From assembly GCA_040902585.1 (NCBI GenBank), contig JBBDXA010000066.1:1-41231 (forward strand): a stretch of 41,231 bases of DNA, in the 5' to 3' direction. Made by a program: the position numbers and the translations under genes. The notes beneath the pieces were generated by a model. The model had not been told where the DNA came from. It was given only the letters and a program-made list of their open reading frames with translations, and made no database searches. Positions 14,863 to 23,296 of the stretch are shown one piece after another. The number at the start of each line of letters is the position of its first letter. Positions within the stretch are counted from its first letter, which is position 1. Origin of the DNA: JBBDXA01 sp040902585. Its GTDB lineage: Bacteria > Planctomycetota > Phycisphaerae > Phycisphaerales > Phycisphaeraceae.

Positions 14863-17625
14863 TCATTCCCCCGGCGTCGCCATCAACAGCTTCTTCAAAA
14901 GCTCCGTCACCTCCGCGCCCGAAAGCGGTTTGTATGTCTCGTGCATCGGCGAAATGAAGACCAGCGTCCCCGCGTTGAGCAGAATCTGGCCCTCCGTTCC
15001 TTCCGGCGATTTGCCGATGACCACGCGCTGGATCGCCGCCTTCGCGCGCTCGCCCAACTCCGCGTCAAACGCCATCGTCGCCAGTGCTTCCCACACCGGC
15101 GTAAAACCGTGCGTCATCAAAAGCGTGATCATTTCAAAGTCGCCGCCGAGCGATTCAAAGTCCAGCGTCACGCTCACCGGATGCCCCATCATCCCCGTCA
15201 GCGCCTGTTCATAGCTCGGTATCGCCTGACTCACACTCTCCACCGCCATCCGGAAATTCTCCGCGCTCATGTCACTGCTCGAATCATCATCATCATCATC
15301 ATCATCATCGTCTTCACCTTCGTCAGCCGGCTCTTCAGCCACCGGCTCGGGCTTGACGACATCATCCTCCCAATCCGGCAGATCAGGCAGCTTCGCAACC
15401 AGATCAGGCAGCTCATCTTCCAGATCATCGATCGTCAGATACCCGTCGTAACCCTTGTCCGTGTAAAGGCGATACTCAATCACACCGGGCTCGGATGGAT
15501 CAGCCGTGACGATCTTTCCCTCGGGCGTACTGACCGGTGTCAGGCGGAGCGTTCGGACGCGACGTTGTAAATGTTCGACGAAGACTTTCGCCCGCTTTTC
15601 CAGATTCGGCCGACGCTTATCGCCTTCCGCCCGCGCGATGCGCATGAGGGCATAAAAAATCGCGTCGATGCCGTGCTCGCGCAGGATATGCCGCCCGAAG
15701 CCCGCTGTCTCCGGATTGCCGAGAAAACCAGCGTAATCAATCTCAAAACGAATCGGCACCTTGACCTCTTCAAGCATCTGCTTCTGCCAGGTCTCCGCTT
15801 CCTGCCGCGCGTCAGATGTGTACTGATCCGCCTCCAGGTTGAGCGAACTCTTGAACAGGCCGGCGATCTCGTGTTCATAGAACGCGCCCGCTTCGCCCGC
15901 GCCGGGATGGATCGAAAGCGAAAGCGTGCCGCCGGCGAAAGCGAGGGCCTTCTCCTGCGGACTGGAGACGTAGCGAATCATGATGCCGTCGAGTGCCGCT
16001 TCAAGTGCCGCCTTCTGCTTCTCATCCCCGCACCACAGGGCCACCGCGCCCAGCACGCGATGCATGCTCCAGATCGTCAGGCCGCGGGCGCTGGCGGCGT
16101 CGGCGGCGAACTCGGGCCAGTCGCCGTCATACTCAATGTTCTTGCCCAGCACTTCGCTGATGCGCCCGGCAATGCGCGGGGCGAAGTTCTGCACGTAATA
16201 ACTCACCAGCGATTCAGCGGGAAGATCCGCGGGCGGCACGATGTCATCGCGGAACGGACTTTCGCTCACCGGCATCCCCGCGATCACACCCGTGAGAATC
16301 TGCTCCAGTTCGTCAGAGTAGTAGTAGCCGTCACCTTCGGTGAGGTTCACGCGGTAGACCAGCAGATTGCCATCGGCGAAAACAACGCGCTGCCAAGCGT
16401 GCGGCACATGTTCAAAGTGAACGGTCCACACCCGGTCGTACAGCGCGACCTTTTCGTGAACCTGCGCCATGATGGGAATCCAGTTGAGCAACGCGACATG
16501 TTCCAGGTCCGCCATCGCCTGCACCGCCGCGGTCCGATCGGGCATGTCCATGAAGGTTGCGACGATGACCTGATGATCGACCTTCACACGCGTCGCGCTT
16601 TTCACGCCCTTATTCAGCTCCGGCATAAACTCATTGATCAGGTGCGCCAGCGCGGGACCGCGCTCCATGTCCACGCCTTCGCGGATCGCCCTTTGAATCT
16701 CGCCGAACTCGAACACCCCGTCCGCATGCGAAGGATTGAGGGCGATCTCCAGCGCGCCGTTCTCCAGCACGCAGGATTTATCCTCTGGGTAATAGACAAA
16801 GCGAAAGCGAACGGCATTGAGCTGCGGCGCGAGCAGGGCCAGCAGCTCCGTCTCGCTGGAGAGCAGGCAGATCGCCGAGCGCACCGTGTCCAGCCCCCTC
16901 CGCCCCAGCTTGCCCGCGGCATCCCAGTCGCCGCCGAACGTCGGCCAGTCCACCACGACATTGATCTCCTTGCCAAGCACGTTGTTGATCTTCGCAATCT
17001 CATCCGGCGCCGCCTCCGCGAAGGCCGCCTTCGCATTTTCAAACTCCGGCGAATCAGACTCCTCGCCGGGGATCGAGTCCGACCCGATCGCAGGCTGTTC
17101 ATTGTCGCTGTCAGCGCCGATGCCTTCGCCGATGCCTTTGCCCATGCCTTCGCTCATGGCTTGCCCCATGCCTTCGCTGAGCGCTTCACCCATGCCGTCA
17201 AACGCCTGCTTCATGCCTTCCGCCAGCCCTTCCACCGCGCCCTTCATCGCGTCGCCCACCTGCTCCATCATGTCATCCATGCTGAAGCCCATGAGCCGCT
17301 CGACCGTCGCACTCATGTCGATCTTCCACGCGCCATCCTCGGGAACAACAACGAACGGCATCGTCATCTCCTCCGGCTGCCCTTCGGGCACGTCCTTGGC
17401 CTTCATCGCCGCGGGCACGATGACGATCTCACCTTCGGTCGTCACCTCGCCCAGTTCATACCTGTCGATGGTCGGGCCGCTTGCGTGAAACTGACCGCCC
17501 TCCAGCGTCTTGCGGCACATGCAGGCCTTCATCGCCTCTTCATCCTTGCGCGAGGCCGCATCGATGAACTGGCGCACCACATCAACCGCAGGACCGGTGT
17601 CGAAACTGCTGGACGCTTCTGCCAT
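14863..17625 (-). CDS. Large protein with five divergent repeats of one domain; unknown function
   Basis: 920 residues from ATG 17625, chosen because AGGAGG lies 6-7 nt upstream; the frame is open farther but without support. Residues 10-110 resemble NTF2/DUF4878-like folds (VVRQFIDAASRKDEEAMKAC; DGAWKIDMSATVERL). Residues 115-175 have a Gly-zipper-like stretch rich in EGMG. Then about five copies of a 120-140-residue unit follow, starting near residues 198, 325, 473, 606 and 788. Each has helix, a strand like VVVDWPTFGGD, helices, a strand like VRFRFVYYPE, a hairpin ending in GNLLVYRV-type residues, and a final helix. A run of ten Asp precedes the last copy. No signal peptide at this start. 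Cellular role unknown. Confidence 0.7.
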   Translation of the reverse strand: MAEASSSFDTGPAVDVVRQFIDAASRKDEEAMKACMCRKTLEGGQFHASGPTIDRYELGEVTTEGEIVIVPAAMKAKDVPEGQPEEMTMPFVVVPEDGAWKIDMSATVERLMGFSMDDMMEQVGDAMKGAVEGLAEGMKQAFDGMGEALSEGMGQAMSEGMGKGIGEGIGADSDNEQPAIGSDSIPGEESDSPEFENAKAAFAEAAPDEIAKINNVLGKEINVVVDWPTFGGDWDAAGKLGRRGLDTVRSAICLLSSETELLALLAPQLNAVRFRFVYYPEDKSCVLENGALEIALNPSHADGVFEFGEIQRAIREGVDMERGPALAHLINEFMPELNKGVKSATRVKVDHQVIVATFMDMPDRTAAVQAMADLEHVALLNWIPIMAQVHEKVALYDRVWTVHFEHVPHAWQRVVFADGNLLVYRVNLTEGDGYYYSDELEQILTGVIAGMPVSESPFRDDIVPPADLPAESLVSYYVQNFAPRIAGRISEVLGKNIEYDGDWPEFAADAASARGLTIWSMHRVLGAVALWCGDEKQKAALEAALDGIMIRYVSSPQEKALAFAGGTLSLSIHPGAGEAGAFYEHEIAGLFKSSLNLEADQYTSDARQEAETWQKQMLEEVKVPIRFEIDYAGFLGNPETAGFGRHILREHGIDAIFYALMRIARAEGDKRRPNLEKRAKVFVEHLQRRVRTLRLTPVSTPEGKIVTADPSEPGVIEYRLYTDKGYDGYLTIDDLEDELPDLVAKLPDLPDWEDDVVKPEPVAEEPADEGEDDDDDDDDDDSSSDMSAENFRMAVESVSQAIPSYEQALTGMMGHPVSVTLDFESLGGDFEMITLLMTHGFTPVWEALATMAFDAELGERAKAAIQRVVIGKSPEGTEGQILLNAGTLVFISPMHETYKPLSGAEVTELLKKLLMATPGE

Positions 17626-18096
17626 GGCTGCCTCCTCGCCGCGATGAAACAAGGCCGCGCTCGCGCCGAACATCAGCAACCGCGCGGCCCGCGCCAGTAT
17701 CAGAACGCGCGATCGCGATCCATGCAAGCGGAACTCCCCTTCCTCTTGCGGAGGGGCTGGGGATGGGTCGAGTGAACAGACTGCGGAACTTAACTTCGCC
17801 CCTGCGACACGCGAACGCGCGCCATTCTTCTATATAGATGGCCTTCTCCCGTTCGAATCAAACGCAGAGACACAGAGGCGCAGAGAAAACAGAGAGGGAA
17901 GCTTATGAATGTTTGAAATCAATGATCCCTCTCCGCGCCTCCTCCTCCTCTGCGCCTTTGCGTCAAACCCCGCGCGCCCGAGACGATGCCTTGCAAACCC
18001 CGCCCTTCAACAATGTCGCCCTTCAAAGCCAAGACCCGCTCGACTTCTTAATGAGAACACGTTATCATTCCCTATCCCGTGTCCGGATCACCGATC
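17626..18096. other. 470-bp intergenic region between divergent genes
   Basis: No gene is supported here. It should contain promoters for both flanking genes. The region holds a degenerate inverted repeat of CGCAGAG-type units (listed separately). An open frame on the plus strand (17838-18296) is a composition artefact that merely translates this repeat and overlaps the next gene. Confidence 0.6.
17863..17962. repeat. Imperfect 37-bp inverted repeat of CGCAGAG-like units
   Basis: 17863-17899 (CGCAGAGACACAGAGGCGCA...) aligns without gaps, but with several mismatches, to the reverse complement of 17926-17962. Spacer 26 nt. Same architecture as the heptad inverted repeats elsewhere in the window. 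Confidence 0.65.
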
Positions 18097-19047
18097 ATGC
18101 CAAGACTACTCACCGCCGTTGCCGTCACCTTGTCGCTCGCCCTGCTCGAGGGCTGCGGCGATGGGCACGATCACGCTCACGATGGTCATCATCACGATCA
18201 CGATCACAGCGGGCCCAACGATCACGTGTGGATGGACCCGGTCGGCGCGAAGCGTTTCATCGAAGGCATCGGGCCGGTGCTGGCGGAGGTGATTGATGCG
18301 GGCAAGGTGAGCAATCGCAAGCCGATCATCGTCGCGAGCATTCATCCTTTGACGAGTCTGCTGCGCGAAGTCGTGGGCGAGGCCGCTGAGGTTCGCACGA
18401 TGTTGCCGCAGGGCAGTTCTCCGCACGGCTTCGAGGTGACGCCGGAGGTGGTGCGCACGCTGGGCAAGGCGGACCTGGTGGTGATCGTCGGGCGCAAGCT
18501 GGATCCGTGGGCCGAGAAGGCAGCGAAGAACCTGGGGCGAAGCGATGTGAAGCTCGTGCGCCTGATTGAACTCGTCGAAGCGGTCGAAGAGAATCGCATT
18601 CAGCCCCTGAGCGCGGAGCACGCCCTGTCGCCGCGATTGCGCAGCGTCGTGACCAAGCTGGAGACGATGCATGACCGGTTCGCGGCCGCGCTGGCGCAGG
18701 TGAAGACGAAGGAGCTGGTTACCTTCCACAACGCCTTCGACTTGCTGGCAACGCGCTACGGTTTGAAAGTCGTTGCGCACCTGACCGAGATGGATTTGCC
18801 CACCGGCGCGGAGGTGACGCCGCAGCAGCTGCGCGAGGTGAAGGACGCGGTGAAGGAGCACGGGCTCAAAGTGCTCTACGCCGAGCCGCAGTATCCTGAG
18901 CAGGCGTTGCGTGCGATTCAGGAGGCGACGGGTGTTTCGATCCTGCGGTTGGATGACATCGGCGGGCCGGATCGGCCGGGGTATGCGACGTACTTTGAAA
19001 TGATGGAGTCGAATGTGAAGACGCTCATCGAAGGGCAGAGCAGGTGA
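18097..19047 (+). CDS. Zinc/manganese ABC transporter substrate-binding lipoprotein with rearranged motif order
   Basis: 316 residues from ATG 18097; an in-frame GTG at 18079 would add 6. MPRLL plus a hydrophobic core and LLEGC give a lipoprotein signal (Cys20), so it is anchored outside the membrane. It belongs to the ZnuA/TroA cluster A-I family. All four metal ligand motifs are present: DHVWMDP (His43), SPHGFE (His110), FHNAFDLL (His211) and LDDIGG (Asp286). In the family the His-rich loop and the DPHxW motif come after the SPHxFE motif, in the middle of the protein. Here the His-rich loop, DHVWMDP and its following helix come first, right after the signal peptide. The ATPase gene follows 212 bp downstream. 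Confidence 0.88.
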   Translation: MPRLLTAVAVTLSLALLEGCGDGHDHAHDGHHHDHDHSGPNDHVWMDPVGAKRFIEGIGPVLAEVIDAGKVSNRKPIIVASIHPLTSLLREVVGEAAEVRTMLPQGSSPHGFEVTPEVVRTLGKADLVVIVGRKLDPWAEKAAKNLGRSDVKLVRLIELVEAVEENRIQPLSAEHALSPRLRSVVTKLETMHDRFAAALAQVKTKELVTFHNAFDLLATRYGLKVVAHLTEMDLPTGAEVTPQQLREVKDAVKEHGLKVLYAEPQYPEQALRAIQEATGVSILRLDDIGGPDRPGYATYFEMMESNVKTLIEGQSR

Positions 19048-19247
19048 GGGCCAAGGGCCAAGGGAAGAACAAAAACACAAAGACAAAAGATCCAAATATC
19101 AAACAAATCTCAACACAAAACTCTAAATTGAAATCCTTGCGTTTACCCATGCACACGCGCAACCTGCAAACGCCCGCACCCCTTCCCTTTTTGCCTTTGT
19201 TTCGTATTGAATTGGAGCTTGTTTGAGTTTTGGAGCCTTTGTCTTTG
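19048..19247. repeat. Repeat-filled spacer: GGGCCAA heptads and an imperfect 36-bp inverted repeat
   Basis: Right after the stop codon, GGGCCAA occurs twice (19048-19064). Bases from 19078 (CAAAGACAAA...TCCAAA...TCAAACAA) pair imperfectly with the reverse complement of the segment ending at 19247. The right arm ends 12 bp before the ATPase start codon and so would place a hairpin in its leader. The sequence is markedly AT-richer than the flanking genes. Confidence 0.65.
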
Positions 19248-19259
19248 AGATTTCCCCTC

Positions 19260-20108
19260 ATGGCTCACAACCACCATCACGACTGCGATCATGACCACGA
19301 CCACGCCGCGGTCGCTGATGACCTCGCTCATCATGCCGCGCAGGATCTCATCTGTCTGCACAACGTCGGCTACCGCTTTCCTTCGCAGGGCGGCGCGAAA
19401 AGCAGCGGGGCCGTCGCCCTGCGGGATGTCACGCTTCATATCTCGCGCGGCGAGAACCTGGGCATCATCGGCCCCAACGGCGCGGGCAAGACCACACTCC
19501 TGAAAATCATCCTCGGCCTCCTCGAAGGCTACACCGGCAGCGTCGAAATCATGAACATGTCCCCGCGCGAAGCAGGTCGCCGCGGTGATGTCATCGGCTA
19601 CGTGCCCCAGCGCGCCGAGGTCGAATGGAAATTCCCCGTCTCCGCTGAGCAGGTCGTCATGATGGGCCTGACCGGGAAAACCGGCCTGTTTCGCAGGCAC
19701 AAACGCGAAGACCGCGAGTACGCCCTGGAAATGATGCGCCGCGTGGGCATGATCGACCTGCGCGATCGCCCCATCGGCCACCTCTCCGGCGGACAGCAGC
19801 AGCGCCTGTTCATCGCCCGCGCGCTGGCAGCGCGCCCGCCCATCCTCATCCTTGATGAACCGCTCGTCGGCATCGACGAAGCCGGCCAGCGCCAGTTCGC
19901 CAGGCTCATCCACGAGCTGCACGAATCGCTCAAGCTCACCGTCGTCATCGTCAGCCACGATCTTCAGGCCATCGCGGCAGGCTGCAATCGCGTCGCGTGT
20001 CTGAAGCAGAGCATTCATTACCACGCCGCCCCCAGCGGCTTGACGAAGGAAGTGCTCAGTGAGGTGTTCAACCACGAGATCGCGCCGGTGTTAACGAAGG
20101 CGAAGTGA
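19260..20108 (+). CDS. Metal ABC transporter ATP-binding protein (ZnuC-like) with His-rich N-terminus
   Basis: 282 residues from ATG 19260. Walker A GPNGAGKT, Q-loop (GYVPQRAEVEW), signature LSGGQQQR, Walker B ILILDEP and the H-loop SHD are all intact, so it should hydrolyse ATP to drive import. The YVPQR and WKFPVSAEQVV segments are typical of the zinc/manganese importer ATPases. The first 25 residues carry about ten His and several Asp (HNHHHDCDHDHDH), an unusual N-terminal extension that could bind zinc in the cytosol. It follows the binding-protein gene in the same direction. The permease (ZnuB) expected next is not seen; a scaffold join begins 10 bp after the stop codon. Confidence 0.9.
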   Translation: MAHNHHHDCDHDHDHAAVADDLAHHAAQDLICLHNVGYRFPSQGGAKSSGAVALRDVTLHISRGENLGIIGPNGAGKTTLLKIILGLLEGYTGSVEIMNMSPREAGRRGDVIGYVPQRAEVEWKFPVSAEQVVMMGLTGKTGLFRRHKREDREYALEMMRRVGMIDLRDRPIGHLSGGQQQRLFIARALAARPPILILDEPLVGIDEAGQRQFARLIHELHESLKLTVVIVSHDLQAIAAGCNRVACLKQSIHYHAAPSGLTKEVLSEVFNHEIAPVLTKAK

Positions 20109-20118
20109 GAACCTTGCG

Positions 20119-20212
<94 letters not shown>

Positions 20213-20259
20213 CACATGATTGATATGATTGCCCCCTCACTTACTGATTTCTATTTCCC

Positions 20260-21861
20260 ATGCCTACGCTGATCACCGCCGCCGACGTCGTTCACCTGCA
20301 CCCGCAGGACAATATCTGCGTGGCGGCGCGCGACCTGCCGGGCGGGACGGTTGTGTCCACCGCGGCCGGGAGCGTCACGATCGCTGAGCCGGTGACCATG
20401 GGGCACAAGATCGCTCTCGCGGCGATTGGCGAGGGCGAGCGCGTGTTGAAGTTCGGCCAGCCGATCGGACTGACGACGCGCGCGGTGAAGCCGGGCGAAT
20501 GGGTGCATTCGCAGAACCTGCACAACGGTGAGTTCGAGCGCGACTATGCGTTTGCCACGGAGGTGCCCGCGCCGCTGTCGCCGATCACGGGCCGCACCTT
20601 CATGGGCTATCGCCGCGCGAGCGGCAAGGCTGCGACGCGTAACTACATCGCGATCATTTCTACCGTCAACTGCTCCGCCAGCGTGAGCAAGGCGATCGCG
20701 CGAGGCGTGTCAAGCGAACTGCTGGCGAAGTATCCGAACGTGGATGGCATCGTGCCGCTGACGCACACGAGCGGCTGTGCGACCTCTTCGTCATCGAAGC
20801 ACATCGAGTTTCTCCATCGCGTGATGTCGGGCTATGCGAAGCATCCGAATATCGTGGGCTGCCTGATCGTGGGGCTGGGGTGTGAGGTGGCGACGCCGGG
20901 GGAGCTGGTGAGTCGCGGGAAATTGGTGCAGCTTGGGATGCCGCGGGTGATTACGGGGCAGGCGACGGGCGCGGGGAGCGCTAAGCCGCAAGCGGCTACG
21001 AGGCCCGGTCCGATCATCATGTCGATGCAGGACATGGGCGGCACGCGCAAGACCATCGAGCGCGGCATCGAACTCATCAGCGACATGCTGCCGCTGGCCA
21101 ATGACGTTTCACGCGAACCGATTCCCGCCAGCGAACTCATCCTCGGCACCGAGTGCGGCGGCAGCGACGGTTACTCAGGCATCACCGCCAACCCCGCATT
21201 GGGCTTTGCCTCCGACATGATCGTCGCCTGCGGCGGCACGTCGATCCTCAGCGAGACGACAGAAATTTACGGCGCGGAACATCTGCTCACTCGCCGCGCG
21301 GTGAGCGAGAAGGTCGGGCGCAAGCTGCTGGACCTGATCGAATGGTGGAAGTGGTACGCGGGCGTGTGGGGCCTGGTGATCGACAACAATCCTTCGCAGG
21401 GCAACAAGGCCGGCGGCCTGACGACGATCTACGAGAAGAGTCTCGGTGCCGTCGCCAAAGGCGGGACGACGGCCCTTCGCGCGGTGTATGAGTATGCCCA
21501 GGAAGTGACGGAGAAGGGATTCGTGGTGATGGATTCACCGGGCTTTGATCCGCCGAGCGTGACGGGCATGGTCGCGGGCGGAGCGAACATGGTTTGCTTC
21601 ACGACGGGCCGCGGCTCATGCTTCGGGTGCAAGCCGGTGCCTTCGATCAAGATCGCGACGAACACGCCGATGTTTCAGCGGATGGAAGAAGACATGGACA
21701 TCAACGCGGGCGCAATCCTTCAGGGCGTGCCTGTGGAAGAAGTCGGCAAGCAGATTTTCGAAACGATCCTCGCCGTCGCGAGTGGTAAGCGAACGAAGAG
21801 CGAGGAGCTTGGGCTTGGTGATGAGGAGTTTCTGCCGTGGCATCTGGGGCCGGTGCTGTGA
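20260..21861 (+). CDS. uxaA: UxaA-family altronate/galactarate dehydratase-like protein
   Basis: 533 residues. Residues 8-85 form the SAF domain (HPQDNICVAARDLPGG), and residues 105-530 the catalytic D-galactarate dehydratase/altronate hydrolase domain (GYRRASGKAATRNYIAII, LTHTSGC, GTECGGSDGYSGITANPALG, TTGRGSCFGCKPVPSIKIATN). The Cys residues in THTSGC and GTECGG are candidate iron ligands. Such enzymes dehydrate sugar acids to 2-keto-3-deoxy acids in hexuronate catabolism; the exact sugar acid is not readable. Around residues 240-250 there is an extra SAKPQAATRPG segment encoded by an 18-bp palindrome. The gene directly follows the scaffold join, so its operon partners may be missing. Confidence 0.88.
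   Translation: MPTLITAADVVHLHPQDNICVAARDLPGGTVVSTAAGSVTIAEPVTMGHKIALAAIGEGERVLKFGQPIGLTTRAVKPGEWVHSQNLHNGEFERDYAFATEVPAPLSPITGRTFMGYRRASGKAATRNYIAIISTVNCSASVSKAIARGVSSELLAKYPNVDGIVPLTHTSGCATSSSSKHIEFLHRVMSGYAKHPNIVGCLIVGLGCEVATPGELVSRGKLVQLGMPRVITGQATGAGSAKPQAATRPGPIIMSMQDMGGTRKTIERGIELISDMLPLANDVSREPIPASELILGTECGGSDGYSGITANPALGFASDMIVACGGTSILSETTEIYGAEHLLTRRAVSEKVGRKLLDLIEWWKWYAGVWGLVIDNNPSQGNKAGGLTTIYEKSLGAVAKGGTTALRAVYEYAQEVTEKGFVVMDSPGFDPPSVTGMVAGGANMVCFTTGRGSCFGCKPVPSIKIATNTPMFQRMEEDMDINAGAILQGVPVEEVGKQIFETILAVASGKRTKSEELGLGDEEFLPWHLGPVL
20980..20997. repeat. 18-bp palindromic insert within uxaA (AKPQAA)
   Basis: GCTAAGCCGCAAGCGGCT, with AGCCGC/GCGGCT as a perfect 6-bp stem around AA. 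It is the exact reverse complement of 29504-29521, yet both are read by their genes as Ala-Lys-Pro-Gln-Ala-Ala. Confidence 0.8.
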
Positions 21862-21871
21862 AGGGTAAGAG

Positions 21872-21952
21872 ATGGAGCACCGCTGCGGAAGGGCGGCGCC
21901 AATGGCGTGCGTGAATGCTCAGATGCACCACCCTTGCGGGACGGTGCTCCAT
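21872..21952. repeat. 25-bp imperfect inverted repeat between convergent genes
   Basis: ATGGAGCACCG... at 21872-21896 pairs with 21928-21952, with 5 mismatches. It fills most of the space between uxaA and the holB-like gene. It could act as a bidirectional mRNA 3' structure, but there is no T-tract. Confidence 0.65.
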
Positions 21953-21953
21953 T

Positions 21954-23195
21954 TCAAGCGCGATGGGTGATCGCCACAGGCCCCAGCGACTGGAACAGGG
22001 CCGCGACCAGCGCATCGCAGGTAATGCTCATGTTCACGTTCGACGCCAGCGTGCGCTCCGCCTCCTGCACCGCTTCGATCGCGCCAAACCAAGGCTGAAG
22101 CATCGCCTCGCCGGTGACGGGATCATCCGCCGGGCATCGCGGGGCCAGGTCGTTGATCTTGTTCCGCGCGTGCTGACTGATCATGGCCCACATCAGGCCC
22201 GCAGCCCGCTTGTTGGCCGCCTCCTTGGAAGCCCCCGCATGTTCACTCACCCAGCGCTCGGCGAACGCATTGATCAAATCGGTGATCTGCCCGCCCAACT
22301 CAGCGGGGTAGCGGTCTTTGGTCATCTCATTGATGGCCGGGAGCGCGACCTTGGCCCAGTTGTAGAGTTCGTATTTGATGGACAGTTCCGCCCTGCCGAG
22401 GCTGCCACCGACGAACCGCGAGAGCCACTGGGCCTGTGCTTCGTTCAGATGTGTCGCGTTCTTCCCCAGCCAGTCGGCGATGATCGATTCGGACAGGGCT
22501 GTGAAACACACGCGCTGACAGCGGCTGCGGATCGTGCGCAGCAGTTGGTCTTCGCTCGACGTGACCAGGATCATGAACGTGTCCTTGGGCGGCTCCTCCA
22601 GCGTCTTAAGCAGCGCGTTCTGACTGCGATCATCGAGCAGTTCCGCTTCGTCGATGATGAACACCTTGCCGTGGTTCAGGGCTGCGGTCTTGAAGGCGAG
22701 CGAGTCGTAATAGTTGCCTTCGATCTCGCCGCCGATCATGCGTTCGCGAAGGAGATCGATGGGAATGTTCATCTGCTTGCGATCGCGCAGCTTCTTGTTG
22801 AAGGAGACAGCCGCCAGTTCCTTGCGGATCACGTGATAATCCGGATGTGGCTCATGGTCGAGCACATCGGCTTCATCCAGTTCCTCCGTCTCGACTTCTT
22901 CCGCATCATCCTTGCTCTTGCCACGTTTGCCTTTGGCGGGCCCAGCGAGAATCGGATTCGTCGGATGCATCAATCGACAGGAAGGACACGAACCGCAGGC
23001 GCTGACGCGGCCCACGAGATCGGTCTGACGGGCGTGACAGAGGAGGATGCGGGCAAAGGCGCGGGCGGAAGTGAACTTGCCCACGCCGACGGGGCCGTGG
23101 AAGATGTAGGCGTGATGCAGTCGGCCGGTCGAGAGCGCCGACTGAAGCACGTGAACCGCCCGCTCCTGTCCGAGGATCGCTTCCATGATGCGCAT
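21954..23195 (-). CDS. holB: DNA polymerase III delta-prime-like clamp-loader ATPase
   Basis: 413 residues of AAA+ clamp-loader type. Walker A is GPVGVGKFT near residues 34-42. A zinc-knuckle-like Cys set follows (C-x2-C-x2-C in SACGSCPSCR, with an earlier LLC). Walker B is VFIIDEAELL, and the sensor region SRCQRVCF replaces the usual SRC motif of clamp loaders. It loads the sliding clamp as part of the replicative polymerase. Between the zinc knuckle and the core lies a charged insertion of about 50 residues (GKRGKSKDDAEEVE...). It may start at Met4 instead. It was assigned to delta-prime rather than DnaX because it lacks DnaX length and C-terminal domains. tmk, a common neighbour of holB, lies 1.4 kb away on the same strand. 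Confidence 0.82.
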   Translation of the reverse strand: MRIMEAILGQERAVHVLQSALSTGRLHHAYIFHGPVGVGKFTSARAFARILLCHARQTDLVGRVSACGSCPSCRLMHPTNPILAGPAKGKRGKSKDDAEEVETEELDEADVLDHEPHPDYHVIRKELAAVSFNKKLRDRKQMNIPIDLLRERMIGGEIEGNYYDSLAFKTAALNHGKVFIIDEAELLDDRSQNALLKTLEEPPKDTFMILVTSSEDQLLRTIRSRCQRVCFTALSESIIADWLGKNATHLNEAQAQWLSRFVGGSLGRAELSIKYELYNWAKVALPAINEMTKDRYPAELGGQITDLINAFAERWVSEHAGASKEAANKRAAGLMWAMISQHARNKINDLAPRCPADDPVTGEAMLQPWFGAIEAVQEAERTLASNVNMSITCDALVAALFQSLGPVAITHRA

Positions 23196-23212
23196 CGTAG
23201 CAGGAGGCGGAG

Positions 23213-23250
23213 CAGGGGTCAGGAGTCAGGAGTCAGGAGTCAGGGGTCAG
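23213..23250. repeat. Solo heptanucleotide array (GGAGTCA)n
   Basis: Five 7-bp units GGGGTCA/GGAGTCA upstream of the holB-like gene. Same unit as the arrays around the four-helix-bundle gene at 7.7-8.2 kb, here without a gene or an inverted partner. Confidence 0.85.
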
Positions 23251-23257
23251 TTAACAT

Positions 23258-23283
23258 AAAGCCCACGCACTCCTGCGCGTGGG
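23258..23283 (+). promoter_or_regulatory. Leader hairpin next to the OB-protein ribosome binding site
   Basis: CCCACGC (23262-23268) pairs with GCGTGGG (23277-23283), ending just before the AGGAG at 23285-23289. The sequence AAAGCCCA.GCACTCC..G resembles the terminator at 5226-5250, so this may be a relative of that repeat. A role in translation is only inferred. Confidence 0.4.
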
Positions 23284-23296
23284 TAGGAGCCAACGA

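Noticed and set aside
15571..17775. Plus-strand open frame of more than 700 codons opposite the five-repeat protein
   Set aside because: Arg/His/Ala-rich composition typical of an antisense shadow, no ribosome binding site, and the minus-strand gene has coherent domains and a strong ribosome binding site.
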